Shown: positions 35,164-50,663 of the stretch, piece by piece | How the letters are laid out: each line of letters begins with the position of its first letter | How positions within the stretch are numbered: the stretch's first letter is position 1 | DNA from: Acarospora socialis | Lineage: Eukaryota; Ascomycota; Lecanoromycetes; Acarosporales; Acarosporaceae | Length of the DNA: 64,000 bases | Direction of reading: 5' to 3' | Assembly: GCA_025617375.2 (NCBI GenBank) | Contig: JAMYGW020000002.1 | Coordinates: 3,100,001-3,164,000 of the forward strand | Notes under the pieces: model-generated | Told to the model about the DNA's origin: nothing | The model's input: the letters and a program-made list of their open reading frames with translations, nothing else | Database searches by the model: none | Translations under genes and position numbers: made by a program

Positions 35164-36813
35164 GAACCATTATCTCCAAATGGCTCTCCGAATAAAAAAC
35201 CAGATAATCCAAATCAGGCTGATTTAACGTTGCCTTGATTGGCGCTAATGAAGTTTCCACCCCCTTGGCGTGACTCTTGATTAGTCCAGCGATAGTATAT
35301 GTCTCATCTAATGAGTGCGTCAATGAGGCCTCGACGAAAAGTGAGTATGACAGTTGCCGTTGTCAAGAAGGCTGCGCTTCGGTCGACAATGTAAAAATAC
35401 CTTTCGATTACAACGTTGAATTTGCTGTTACCACTTCAACGTTCCTGTGATACTCGGAATCTTCGAGCTAAGCGAGGTTGATGGACGTTCTTCGGTCCTA
35501 GTGGCGCCTAGAAAACCGCTTCCCAGGCGAAGCGGAAGGAAATGTCGTGTACAGAGTGGTCCAACGGGATACTCAAAATGAGTCCGGACCCGAGTCGCTG
35601 AGATCAAATAAACGCGATGGAGGAATGATCGGTGATAGAGGGATGTATGACAGAGGTTACCGGTCGAGATTGGCGTGGTTGTCGCTCCGGCTTCAACTCT
35701 CAGCAGCGAAAGGCGAAGTGGAAGGGACAAAGCAACGGACAGTTTAAACCACGCAACCAGACTGATTCCAAGCGCGATGGACTACATGTAATTAGATTGT
35801 AGAGGTGCCCCGTGCGTAGCGATCGCGTCTTCGTCGTTGGTCTTCTGATGACGATCCGATGTGGTACTTCTTAATGGAAGATGGTAGGAATGAAAGAGAA
35901 AGCGAAGAAGCGTGAAAAGATGCAAAGTAGATGTTGATTAGATGCAGCAGCAAGTAAGGTATGCGGTAGGGAGGGCGTTAGCTTGCACCTTTCAGTTCCC
36001 TTAGGCAGACCTTGCAGGTTGTGCGGTAGCGTTGAAAGTATACAGAAAAAGGTGGGTGTGGGTGTGGGTGTGGGTGCAGACTCTGGATTTGGGGCGGCGG
36101 CAGGGAGGTAAACTTTACCGTATTGGATCTTTAAAAACCCGCAACCTTGAACCCACGATCGATGAAAGGAGGCTAATGCGGGACCCACTGACGCTAAAAG
36201 ACGCCAATGTCGCGCTCTGACTTAGCCGAGACTGCAAGGCCCGAAAGAAGGAAGGAAGGAAGTCGGCTGTGATTGGTGGTGCTTCGACAATTTTGAAGAT
36301 CTTGGCGTCGTTCATCCCGCACGAGCGACCCATGTGGGAGATCCAACGTCGTCACTTTTCTCATCTTAGTCTATGTCATCGATGTATTTAAGGTCTCTGT
36401 AGACTAATCTGGCGCTGACTTGATTTGCTTCTACACAGCTGAGACAATCTACAAGAGTTAGACACACATCTACCTTCACGTTATCCGCAAGTTGCATGCT
36501 TTGACGAGGTATGACTCGTACCTTAGTACCATAAGCCTAATTCAGCCGACCGGTCACGTGCATGGCGTGTCAGATATTCTCCGTTGTGGGGGTCCACACT
36601 GGCATTGAAAAGCTAAGAATGATGGCATTGGCATGAATCTTGTTGTCTTCATACCATGCCTTTATTAGGATAACCGTACCTTAGTACTTGCTCTTAAAGC
36701 CTTGATCTTAACCACATAGGAGGGACCTTTAGTCAGTATACTCTGCACATAAGCTTGTCCAAACCCTACCTTACCTGACTGATCGAACCACGTAGTGCTA
36801 CCTCTTCTGACCG
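35164..36813. promoter_or_regulatory. 1.65-kb divergent intergenic region between snt1 and dys1
   Basis: No gene is recognised. The region must contain the promoters of both flanking genes. It holds a GGGTGT simple repeat at 36051-36077 and TACCTTAGTAC-type motifs near 36520 and 36680. Confidence 0.5.
36051..36077 (+). repeat. GGGTGT microsatellite
   Basis: About four uninterrupted copies of a G/T hexamer (GGTGTG). It is extragenic, and a telomere-like function is not supported because it is short and internal. Confidence 0.75.
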
Positions 36814-38124
36814 ATGTCAAAAACTCCAGATGTCACCACTGCAAACCCAAGCACCAATGGCCACTCCCTCAACGCAGCCCCCGCAGCCGCAACATCCGCC
36901 GTCCTCCGTCCCTCCGATCCCGCCCCAACAGACGCACAGAAGGTCCAAGGTCTCGACTTCGACCACTACGCCGGGCGCAACATCACCGTCGACGAACTAG
37001 TCCAGGGCCTGGCGAACACGGGCTTCCAAGCGAGCGCCGTGGCCGACGCCGTCCGAATCATCAATGACATGGTACCGCCCCCTGCCCCTGCCCCTGCCCC
37101 AGCGCCTCCCACCTCTTCCCCTTCGCCTCGACATCGCAACAGATCGCAGTCTCTCACTGACTCGCTGACCTCCCCAATCCCTAGCGCACATACCGCTCCC
37201 CCACCACCGGCGCCCGCACCACCATCTTCCTCGGCTACACCTCCAACCTGATCTCCTCCGGCCTGCGCGAAACCCTCCGCTACCTCGCCCAGCACTCCCA
37301 CATCTCCGCCATCGTCACGACCGCCGGCGGCGTCGAAGAAGACCTCATCAAATGCCTCGCGCCCACCTACCTCTCCTCCTTCTCCGCCGACGGCGCCACC
37401 CTGCGCGCCCAGGGCATGAACCGCATCGGCAACCTCGTCGTGCCGAACAGCAACTACTGCCTGTTCGAAGACTGGGTCGTTCCGATCCTGGACGCGATGC
37501 TGCGCGAGCAGGAGGAGAGCGCGGCCACGGAAGCGCCGGTGCGCTGGACGCCGAGCAAGGTGATTGCGCGGCTGGGGAGGGAGATCGACGACGAGGCGTC
37601 GGTCTGCTACTGGGCGTACAAGAACGATATCCCGGTCTTTTGCCCCGCCCTGACGGATGGGAGTTTGGGCGATATGCTGTACTTTCACACGTTCAGGGCA
37701 TCGCCAAGGCAGTTGCGGATTGATATCGTGGAGGATATCAGGAAGATCAATACCATGGCCGTGCGGGCGGAGAGGGCGGGCATGATTGTGCTGGGGGGCG
37801 GCGTGGTGAAGCATCATATTGCGAATGCGTGTCTGATGCGGAATGGGGCGGAGAGCGCGGTGTATGTCAATACGGCGCAGGAGTTTGATGGGAGTGATGC
37901 TGGGGCCAGGCCGGATGAGGCGGTCAGTTGGGGGAAGATCAAGGCTGATGGCGATAGTGTCAAGGTATGTCTGGTTTATGGTGAGGTTTCTTAGCATGCT
38001 TATGTAGTCAAACTGACGCATTTACATACAGATTTACGCCGAAGCGACGGTCGTTTTTCCGCTCATCGTAGCTGCCACGTTCGCCAAAGTCGAGAATGAT
38101 ACACTAGAGAAAACTACTCCATGA
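36814..38124 (+). CDS. dys1: Deoxyhypusine synthase
   Basis: The CDS joins 36814-37071, 37185-37964 and 38032-38124 (376 aa), both introns phase 0. The first intron is C-rich with a GTACCG donor and CCCTAG acceptor; the junction gives [22 protein letters not shown], as in other fungal enzymes. Landmarks are [34 protein letters not shown] (residues visible as IVTTAGG..), [25 protein letters not shown] for the NAD site, and SWGKIK with the catalytic Lys. The enzyme transfers the aminobutyl group of spermidine to a Lys of eIF5A, the first step of hypusine formation. Its last 11 coding bases overlap the end of the gene on the other strand. Confidence 0.95.
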
Positions 38125-39103
38125 GAACCGGCTCCGGTGCCTGCCGTTCATCTCCACTGCTCGATTCCTCGTCCTCCTCCAAGCCCTCCGCGTCTCCGGA
38201 GGTCTCTTCATCCATAACGTCTTCGTCAAGCTCCTCGTCGTACGGTTCATCGCCGGTCTCGGGCTCGAGCCCCTGCTCCCTCATCTTTCGCTGCGCCTCA
38301 AGCATCTCTAGCTGGGAGTTTTTGGTGTATATGCTCGCCAAATCCTTGGCGGCCTCCTTGGTCAGGGTACCGTCTCGTCTCCCTAGCTTAATCCGTTCAT
38401 GCATGGCCTTGCGGTCTTTTCTCAGGGAGTAGAGCTCTTCATCACGCGCATGCTTCGCTTGGCCTTTACGTGGTAGCAGTACCGTAGTCAGTAAGGCTTG
38501 ATGACTGCTAACGCGAAGAAGGATGAGAGATGTGGAAAGCACACCAGGCATCAGCTTCCGTGCTCTCTTGAGGGCCCTCTTCCTACGCGTATGCTTCTTG
38601 CGGAGAGATTCAGCACGTTTTTCCGCCGTCATGATCGTACTCCCGTCCTCGTTCAGCATCGTACGCTTCGGGAAGTACTTCATAAAGAACTGAATCGTAT
38701 CCACGTGATCGCTGTGCGGAGCTCTCGCCAACTTGAAGAGTTCGTATTCTTGCCAGTACAGAGAGATTTCCGTTCGCTGGAAGGCTTCTTTCCACCCAGT
38801 GGTGGGTGCGACGGTGGGCGCCGTCGCATGCTTACTGATGGTCAAACTTCCGACCTTGCGTTGTATGCGCTTGAGCTCTTTGTCGAGAGCTTGGAGAACG
38901 ACGGCGTCGATGTTGTGCTCTTGGAGGTAGCTCTCGAGAACTGGTAAACTCAGGGATTTCAGGGAGGGGACCACGAAGGTGGAGAGTTCTGAGACACGAG
39001 GGTGCATCTCCTCCATTTCGTGGTCGAACCAGATGCCCATCGTCTGTCTGGCTCGGCCCGAAAGCTTCATGAGGTCCTCCTTGGTAAGAGTTGAAGACGC
39101 CAT
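38114..39103 (-). CDS. Unknown conserved-looking charged protein
   Basis: Read as one exon the product has 329 aa; I do not recognise the family. The N-terminal half looks folded (LSGRARQTMGIWFDHEMEEM, LPVLESYLQEHNIDAVVLQA, LYWQEYELFKLAR). A basic helix RKKHTRRKRALKRARK follows, then a predicted coiled coil (TKNSQLEMLEAQRKMREQG) and an acidic tail (DEELDEDVMDEETS). A hydrophobic 27-residue insert (VLSTSLILLRVSSHQ..) is probably an intron at 38464-38544 (81 nt, GTGTGC donor, CTGAC branch, AAAG acceptor). Splicing it gives 302 aa in the same frame. The basic and acidic regions suggest a nuclear or nucleolar protein. Its 3' coding end overlaps that of deoxyhypusine synthase by 11 bp. Confidence 0.65.
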   Translation of the reverse strand: MASSTLTKEDLMKLSGRARQTMGIWFDHEMEEMHPRVSELSTFVVPSLKSLSLPVLESYLQEHNIDAVVLQALDKELKRIQRKVGSLTISKHATAPTVAPTTGWKEAFQRTEISLYWQEYELFKLARAPHSDHVDTIQFFMKYFPKRTMLNEDGSTIMTAEKRAESLRKKHTRRKRALKRARKLMPGVLSTSLILLRVSSHQALLTTVLLPRKGQAKHARDEELYSLRKDRKAMHERIKLGRRDGTLTKEAAKDLASIYTKNSQLEMLEAQRKMREQGLEPETGDEPYDEELDEDVMDEETSGDAEGLEEDEESSSGDERQAPEPVLME

Positions 39104-39404
39104 TGCTCTGGTAGAGGGAGCTTGAGTTGTTACAATCGTGATATTGAGGTGAGGTTTGTGATGGTGGACTAAGACACGAGTTAGTACGAGTTGGCGGGCC
39201 CCCTAGCAATAGACGACATACAAGCAGAAGAACAAGGAGCTTGTAGATCTTTTATTGCTGTGGTAGAAAGAGCTTGAATTGATGCGATCGAGAGGTGGAA
39301 ATGAAGTTTGGTATGGTGGACCAACACGCGAATAATTAGGAGCTGGCAGCTTCCCCTAGCAGTAGACAACGATACGAGCAGAACAACGAGGAGCTTGTAG
39401 AGAT
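39102..39404 (-). repeat. Tandem duplication of a 5' flanking segment (about 154 bp x 2)
   Basis: Copy 1 (39102-39252) begins at the start codon of the minus-strand gene; copy 2 (39256-39404) follows directly. Shared landmarks in order are ATTGCTsTGGTAGA, GAGCTTGA, TATGGTGGAC-like, CCCCTAGCA, ACGAG and GAGCTTGTAGA. The copies differ by many substitutions, so the duplication is not recent. It doubles the proximal promoter and leader of the unknown gene. Confidence 0.75.
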
Positions 39405-39540
39405 TTGTCAGAAGATACGCTTCACAGTGATTCAAGGGCCCTTAGGACAATACCATCTAAATCTTGCTCAGTATAAATGGTTGTGTTGTGTGGATAGGGC
39501 TGGGATCTCATGAAGCAAGCCACTAAGTCACTCCTGTCAA

Positions 39541-39733
39541 GGTTATATATCAGTGAGCAGAGGTACTTGTATAGGTGGCCTGGTAGCCTGGCTCAGTGGA
39601 CTTCAGCTTAGATTCCTCCACTTGGAGCCAACGTCAATGCCCTAAATGCCTCCCTTAAATGCGCTAGAGTTCGACTCCCGGTCGGCTCGAATGCATTTTT
39701 GCATTTTATTGGCGTAAAACTCAATCTTGCTGA
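39541..39733 (+). ncRNA. tRNA-like Pol III unit, copy 1
   Basis: The order of elements is TATA-like GTTATATAT (39542-39550), A box TGGCTCAGTGG (39589-39599), B box GTTCGACTCC (39669-39678), and T-runs from 39696. AGTGGA in the A-box region can pair with TCCACT about 16 nt downstream. A conserved block CGTCAATGCCCTAAATGCC lies between the boxes. The acceptor and T arms do not fold into a proper cloverleaf, so it is not a normal tRNA. It is either a small Pol III transcript gene or a tRNA-derived repeat. Confidence 0.5.
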
Positions 39734-39928
39734 AGGTTATATATTATCGAAAAGGTGTTCTTGTATAGGTGGCCTGGTAGCCTGGCTCAGTGGACTTTCG
39801 ATGAAGGTCTCTCCACTGGGACAACGTCAATGCCCTAAATGCCTCCCTTAAATATGCTCGAGTTCGAACCTTGGTCCGACCTCGAGTATGTTTTTGAATT
39901 TTTCTCAACAAGAAATTCGTGCTTGAAA
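39734..39928 (+). ncRNA. tRNA-like Pol III unit, copy 2
   Basis: Same layout as copy 1: TATA-like GTTATATATT (39736-39745), A box TGGCTCAGTGG (39783-39793), B box GTTCGAACCT (39862-39871), T-run at 39891-39895. The hairpin CAGTGGA/TCCACTG is perfect, with a loop unlike copy 1. A T-arm-like stem TCGAG/CTTGG forms here with G-U pairs. Confidence 0.5.
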
Positions 39929-40105
39929 GTCTATATATATCAGTGAGCAGAGGTATTTGTATAGGTGGCCTGGTAGCCTGGCTCAGTGGAATTCGATGTT
40001 CGATGAATATCTCTCCCACTGGGACAACGTCAACGCCCTAAAAGCCTCCCTTAAATATCTCGAGTTCGATCCTTGGTCTGCTCGAGTATATTTTTGCTTT
40101 TCTTT
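39929..40105 (+). ncRNA. tRNA-like Pol III unit, copy 3
   Basis: Same layout: TATA-like CTATATATAT (39931-39940), A box TGGCTCAGTGG (39979-39989), B box GTTCGATCCT (40064-40073), T-run from 40091. The hairpin CAGTGG/CCACTG is kept although its loop is longer (about 25 nt) and different. The A boxes of the three copies are 194 and 196 bp apart. Confidence 0.5.
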
Positions 40106-41236
40106 TTGTCTCATCCTCCTTTTGTCTGACTCCCGCACAAGCCACTCAACAACGCCACTCCATCCACGAACACCGCGCGATGTTCCCTTGCACATAGCCT
40201 ATCCACTCACCCAATAACTAATACCTAACGTCCACTACTCAACGTCGAGTCACGCCAGCGCATCCATCATCCAGCCAATTCACTCACTCACCACACAGGA
40301 GCATCACACCAACCCGCGCTCCAAGAAGCATCCCACACATCAGGTCCCCTGCCACGAACATCGCTGTTGTCACAAAGTAAGAAATTCACATCACGCAAGA
40401 GTCACTTCCATGCCTTCAGCGAACCACGTCACGTCGGCGTCACTCCTCCCAGTAACGAGGGAACAACAACAATAATGACCACACACAGAGACTCTGCCAG
40501 AAAAGCAACAGCAGAACACACCAGCTTCAGCATCACAATAATCCAATAGCCAAACAGCAAACAATGAGTGAGCGACGCATAAACAACTCGATGTTATTAT
40601 ATCTCAGAAGCATGCTCCGAAGGAAAATAATTCGGAATAATAGATATCATCGCTGCGATCGCGTAGCAGAACGACCACCGCTCATGATCCTTACGATAGG
40701 ATTTCTCAGGCCATTGGCCGGAGTATGCAAAAGTATTCTGCAATATCAACTGACTACCCTTAGTTATCGTCGGGAGAAGAGATGAGATGTCTTTGGATTT
40801 AGCGCCCCTTATCTTAGTCAGCACCCGGCCGCCGACGACGACGACGTCGAGATCACAACGAACCGTCGGAAAGGCGAGTCTGAAGAAGATTCTACCCACA
40901 AAGCTGAGCCCCTACTACCTATCGACAGCTCTTGCAAATCGATTATAGATCAGAGTTAGATGTGTGTACCACTGAGCTCAACGGGGAGACCTTATGTGGA
41001 GTTACAGCGTCCCAAGAAGTGATGGAGGAGTTGGCAATTCACTTTCATTCAGATCAAGACACGCTATCTGGCCCCAACCGGCACGATATGAGAATGACAG
41101 ATCCATGTCCACGCCATCCATCGCTGGCCACCCACGATTCGTAACGAGATACGCCAGAGGCCCACCCAGAACCTCCCATCCCATCCCATCCCATACTCGA
41201 TAACAGATTCCCGCTCCGAAGGAAGAACACCCTTCC

Positions 41237-44200
41237 CTACATAACAACACAATCCTTATCCTTCCTGCCCGCCTCCAGTTCCAACGCCGTCCCCACTACG
41301 CCCGCACTCCTTCTCCTCGCGATCCCTGACCCCACAGCGCCCGGCCCACCGACGCTGACATCGACCCTAGATCCCCTCGCCCCCGTGCTCCTCCGCTGAC
41401 CCGGCCTATGCTGGGCAGCCACCTCGCCGCCACCATGCAACGCCGCGGTCTGACTATACGCACTCATCTGCCTCCCCTGCCCCTGCGCCGGGCTAGGTCG
41501 TGCACCACCCGGTAACGCGTGCGGGTGCGCCGGGTGGTTGGGCGGAGGATGATATGCGGGACCGCGGGCGGCTTGCTCGTAGCTTGGAGGCGGGCCGTCT
41601 TCGTTTGCGCCACGGCTGTTGGTCGGTCGAGGTGTGCCTCTGGGTGGAACGAGCGGGCGGATCTCCTGACCCTGAGCGCGGGCGCGGCCCCGGCCGCGTT
41701 GGTTGGACGGCGCCTCGGAGTTCAGGAAGGCTTGCGTGAGTTCGTCTTCGCGGCGCCGGGCAGCCGTCTCGCGGCGGTGACGGTCTTCTTCCTCTTCTTG
41801 CAGCTGAAGGGCGAGTGCGAGGTCGTGGTCTTCTTGTTCGGTGGCGGGGGAGGATGGGAGGAGGGTGGTTTGGTCCAATCGCGCTTCCAGGTTGCTTGCA
41901 GATGGCCGAGGAGCGGCTGCGGTGCTAGTTTTGGAGTTGCGAGTTGTATTGCCGCCTCTATGTACGGTCGTCCAGCCCTCCTCGTCTGCGGTTGTGCTTG
42001 AATTTCGACCCTGCGCGTCACTCATGACGTTGCCAACAGGTCGGAAGTCTCCGGCGAAAAACTCGGATCCTTCGCCACTGACGTCCACGAGACTCTCCCA
42101 CACGACTTCGTCGTGTCCTACATAGCCCATGTCCGTCACTAGTGTGAGGAGCTGATTTGATCGGGGATGTTTGTAGAGGGTGCTGAAGTGATCGTTGCGG
42201 AACAGGATAGCAATCGACCCTGGAGGCATAGCTTCTGTTATGATATCCAAGCCGAATGGGGTAAGCTGCGTAGCAGCAGATGACAGAAAGTACTTGATGC
42301 TAGCAATATCCTCCAGCAATATCTGCTCGTCAGGACCTAACCCTTCCCTCTTCAGCTTCTCTTCGAGCTCTTCCTCCCGAAACAGAAGGTTCTGTGCGTC
42401 CTCATAAGTTCTGGCCGATCGCTCAAGCGCTTTATAAGCTATGTGGGTTTGAGGTGCGAGCCATCCGTGAATGAGTGGGACATTGAATGTGCTATAGAGA
42501 CGCATTTCCCGCGTTTCTTCGAATGTCCCAGGCTTGCGGTCATCGCTAACAATCACTAGAGGACTAGACGCTAGAGCGTCCAGGATGTTTGGTACTGCTG
42601 GTAGCGCAACGAAACGCGGGTTTACGTTCATACCAGTGTGTAACGTAATCAGAAAGCTGTAGAGGTCGCCTACATCCGGGAGTTCTTGTGCCGCTCCTCC
42701 TCGTCGGCCCGACATAAGCTCATCAAAAACCGCATCCAGTAACAATCCCAAGCTCACTTGTTCACGCACTCTCAGCGTATCTACCAGAGCAGTAGTAGTG
42801 TCCGCTGGGGTTGAGAGAACGAGAGCATTGACGAGCGCCAGCAAAGGGCATGGTCCATTTGCATTTTGGATTAATATGGGAGATCTTCGCGGATTGGTGG
42901 CTGAGGAGACGTCGTACCAACACACCTGCTTGATCTGATACGTCTCACTGCGTTGCCGCTTTGCTTTGCTTTGTTGGGTCTCCACACCAGAATTGTACGC
43001 CGCTAGATCTGGTTGAGGGGCCGGAGCTCCCTTAGCAGGCGGGTCTTGACTCTTTTCGTCTAGCCGGGCAGATGGTCCTGAGACTGGAACTTCTCGTTGC
43101 AAAGGTATAATGTCGGGATTTCGATAGGTTTCACGTGAGTCATGAAAGCTGTTGCTTCCTTTGTGATCCTGCACTTGATCGTATCCGCCCGTTTGCGCCG
43201 TACCTACCTGTGCCGTACTCTCAGTCCCCAATAGTTTGGCCTCCCCCGTGTGCCATTCTTCTTCGGCCTTCCTCTCCATTTCCGCCCTTTCGGCTCGCTT
43301 TGAAGCAGCCAAGACTTGTTCGACTCTCATTTGTCTTTCCTTCCTTTCCCAAGCTTGCTGTTCTTCCCAGGTGCGTGGAATACTCTGTGATTCGAGACTT
43401 TCGCCAACGCTGGGCAGTCCATGATTTCGAGACGTATCTGCGTCAAGTGCAGATATGTCCAATCCGGGATCCCATTCGATAGACCCAGTGGTACGATGAG
43501 TAAAACTGGATTGCGCTGAAGTGACCGAGCCTTGCACTGGTCTCGATGGAGGCCAAGGGGATGAAATCGCTGGAGGTGGACTTGTCGGCGAGGAGGGCGC
43601 GAAGACATTATACGGTCTGTCTCCGTGAGGACTGACCGGTGACGAGACCTCGCTCGTCGATTGCAATGGGCGACGCTCGAAGGCCTGATATTGTTCATTC
43701 GAATTCGCATTCGAAGGTCGGAAAGAAGTGGAAAATTCCGAGACTGGTCGGTCAGTGAGGGAAAGGTTGGCTGTCATATTAATCGGGCTGTCGTCTTTCA
43801 AGAGATGTTATTAGCTTACCGCGACCATGTCTACGTTCGCAAATGCGCGGATGCTGACCAACACACCTGTTTCATTCTCAGCCAGCGGAGGAGGAGGCAG
43901 TGCTTTGGATGATGCTACTGGTGATGCCTCCATCTCGGACCAGATGCTGACAAGCGACTCATCGTCACTGCCGATAGACTGCCATACATTTGTGGCACGA
44001 GGTATTCCATAGAATGGGTTGGTTCCATGCCTCGATTCTTCAGCATATTGCTGCCCTTTATCTCCTTCAGCTGCCTGCGACGACCGGGCTTGTAATCTCG
44101 AGCTTTTGAACCGCTGATTCTCTTCTCCCGCTTTCTGGTTCGCTTCTGGAGATCCTATTCGCAGCGAGGAAGGTAGGTTTTCTTGCTGCATCCTAGCGTC

Positions 44201-44458
44201 GTCTGCGCTTTGTCTACCGTTCTCCACACCATGTAGAGAGTCTGAATTGCCGAACAGCTTTGACCTCTCCACAGTCTCATCTGCCCATACGTCGTTCGTT
44301 TCATAGAATTTCGGGGAAGTGCTCGGACTTTTTGAGCGCCTTGGGTGAGGGGTTGTCTCTTGGTTTGAGGTCGATGATGTCGCATATGGCCGATCACTTG
44401 GTATGTGCCACCCGTGTGGTAATACGCCTCTTGAGGGTACAGGTTTCCGAGTCACCAT
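41237..44458 (-). CDS. MINDY-family deubiquitinase
   Basis: The CDS joins 44458-43867 and 43794-41237 (1049 aa) through a 72-nt phase 1 intron. The start MVTRKPVPSRGVLP is preferred; an in-frame ATG at 44515 would add 19 residues. Residues 1-480 are disordered. The catalytic domain (about 490-790) contains ILIQNANGPCPLLALVNALV with the nucleophile Cys about 513, and FRNDHFSTLYKH with the catalytic His about 733, both intact. This is the MINDY (FAM63) family, which trims K48-linked polyubiquitin. A Gln/Glu-rich helix (ALALQLQEEEEDRHRRE) after the domain resembles a ubiquitin-interacting motif. The protein ends in CVVM, a CaaX box, predicting prenylation and membrane attachment. Confidence 0.9.
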
Positions 44459-45432
44459 GGTGAATGAGTAGGTGAATCGGTATATGTGTTGGTATATCGC
44501 CACCACGTCCGCCAAGGAACCCTAGGCGATGGTTTCCACAACTGATCTGTAACCACGGTGTATCCTAACAGCGGCTCGAGGCAGTGATACGTCTTGTGAG
44601 GCGCATGTCATAAGAACACAGTGACAGAGTAGAATTACCCGAACTGAATTGGGGCTTAGCAGGAGTAGCGACATCGGCCTATCCTGGGTTCGACTGAGCG
44701 GGATACGATATGAGTATGTGTTCACGTAACGCCTATACGCGTACAGGATGGTTGAATCCCAGGCAATGGTTTGAGGTGGCAATCAGAGTGAGTTGTTGCG
44801 GCCATGAAACCGGCGTATTCGCATTCGCGCGATTGCGCGTCTCCCAACGGTCGATTTCAAGTTCTGGCAATCGATACGGCCGTTGAAGCTAACCCGATCC
44901 AGAGCTTCTAACTTAACGTTACCTAGGTACGTAGCTTGCTGCCTCTCTGGGTTAGTGGTCGCGGCGCACTGGACCCCAACGAGATTCCTCGAATTGTTGG
45001 TGTAGATCTTTTGTCATCCATCGTCCTCCAGAAAAGTAATCTAATTGGCATGTTCTGGTACTGTGACCCTCACAACAGGACATGAGTCAAAACTGTAGCG
45101 CCAAACATAGCATAGCAGGTCAGTGAGCAATATTCATTGTTATCGTACAGTACAACTCTCAACCAACGCCCTGCGACGTGAACATCAAGGGTGCAATACA
45201 AGCCGGCAAATGGAGAAGAAGTTGTGATGAGTCCCCCCTACTCCATCCAAAAGAAGTAGGAAAACGGACAACCCAACCGAACAGGATCCACAGTACCCCG
45301 CCCTCGCCCAGCCGTTAGCCATCCCAAGTCTTCCTGTCCGAAGCCTAGATTATAGGTTGCAAGACGACCTCCACCCCACATCCCATCCATAGAAGTGAAC
45401 AGAAAGAAAGCGGAGCGGATGCGACCGCGGCT
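44459..45432. other. Intergenic between MINDY and JmjC genes
   Basis: This is the promoter of the MINDY gene (minus strand) and the 3' flank of the JmjC gene. A TTACCTAGGTACG motif lies near 44920. No gene is recognised. Confidence 0.5.
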
Positions 45433-49694
<4,262 letters not shown>

Positions 49695-50663
49695 GCGAAT
49701 GGACGGTACTCAATGGCGACGGTGCTGTCGGGAGGAGAGGTTGTTACTGGTTGAATGAGACGTTGCTGTGATTAGTCGACGGAGGGGATGAGTGGCTCTA
49801 CTTGCAAAAAACGGAGGTGCAAGATCGCTTTCCCATAAGCGAGTCCTCGAGGAGGCAACGATTGCGGCTCTGTGAGACTTCACGACGGCCTTGACGTTTG
49901 ATCGAAAAACTCAGGAACTGAGTGAGCGCTCTACTGCAGTAGCTGAGCGAGGTGCAGTTCGTCAAGAGGCCCTGGTAATGTAATCCAAGATGCAGTTATG
50001 CTTGCGTTTCCGTGAAATCGGCACCAATGGCACCTTGGGCCGCTCGCTTAGGCTGTGCTCCAGAATGCCGATCGCCCCCGAGATCATGCTTACATAAGGC
50101 ATACATATGCATCCACTTACCGTTCTCAGGCTCACTGTTGGCCATGGATCCTCCCCTGCATGAATCTAAGGTAAGGTAGCTTGGAGGCTGTCAAGTTCAC
50201 TCAAAACAAGGAGCTCCAGTAACATAAAGAACAACGGCGGAGGGACTTCCTTGGTGGACATTTAGAAGAGGTATAATTATGGGCGCACATGATGTTACCT
50301 TAGGCTTTCTCTACTATAATGTAGCTTATCGATACTCGTAAGATTTCCAAAGCTTTTACGATCAATTCGTAAAGGATACCATCGACAGGTCAAGCGGACT
50401 TGACTTTACCAAATAATATCCGAAAATTCTAGCCTACCAACTGAATGCATTCTAGCTCAGTACTGTCGTGTGCTGTCTTGAAACAACACAAAGACGTAGA
50501 TGCCATATGCCACCAGAAGAACACTACCGTACAAAAAAAGCCGGCTATGCTCCGCTAATGAGGTACACAAGCAAGATGACCAGAAGTCGAAAGGGCGGTA
50601 GAGCGACACGCAAAGGAACTGCAAGGCTCGCGTCCAACCTGAAATGATAGCCCGCCCAACTGG
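49695..50663. other. Intergenic, no gene recognised
   Basis: Promoter of the JmjC gene and 3' flank of the YAG7-like gene. It is AT-richer around 50240-50560. No feature is recognised. Confidence 0.5.

Larger units (their letters stand above)
39405..41236. other. 1.8-kb gene-free region holding the tRNA-like tandem repeats
   Basis: Apart from the three Pol III-like units (39541-40100) I see no gene. The part 40100-41236 has only short frames. It includes the 3' flank of the MINDY gene at its right end. Confidence 0.5.

Noticed and set aside
36051-36077. GGGTGT repeat as an internal telomere sequence
   Set aside because: Only about four units and not the TTAGGG unit of filamentous fungi; a plain microsatellite explains it.
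39541-40105. Calling the three tandem units ordinary tRNA genes
   Set aside because: A and B boxes are good but the acceptor stem does not close and no anticodon arm of the right size forms.
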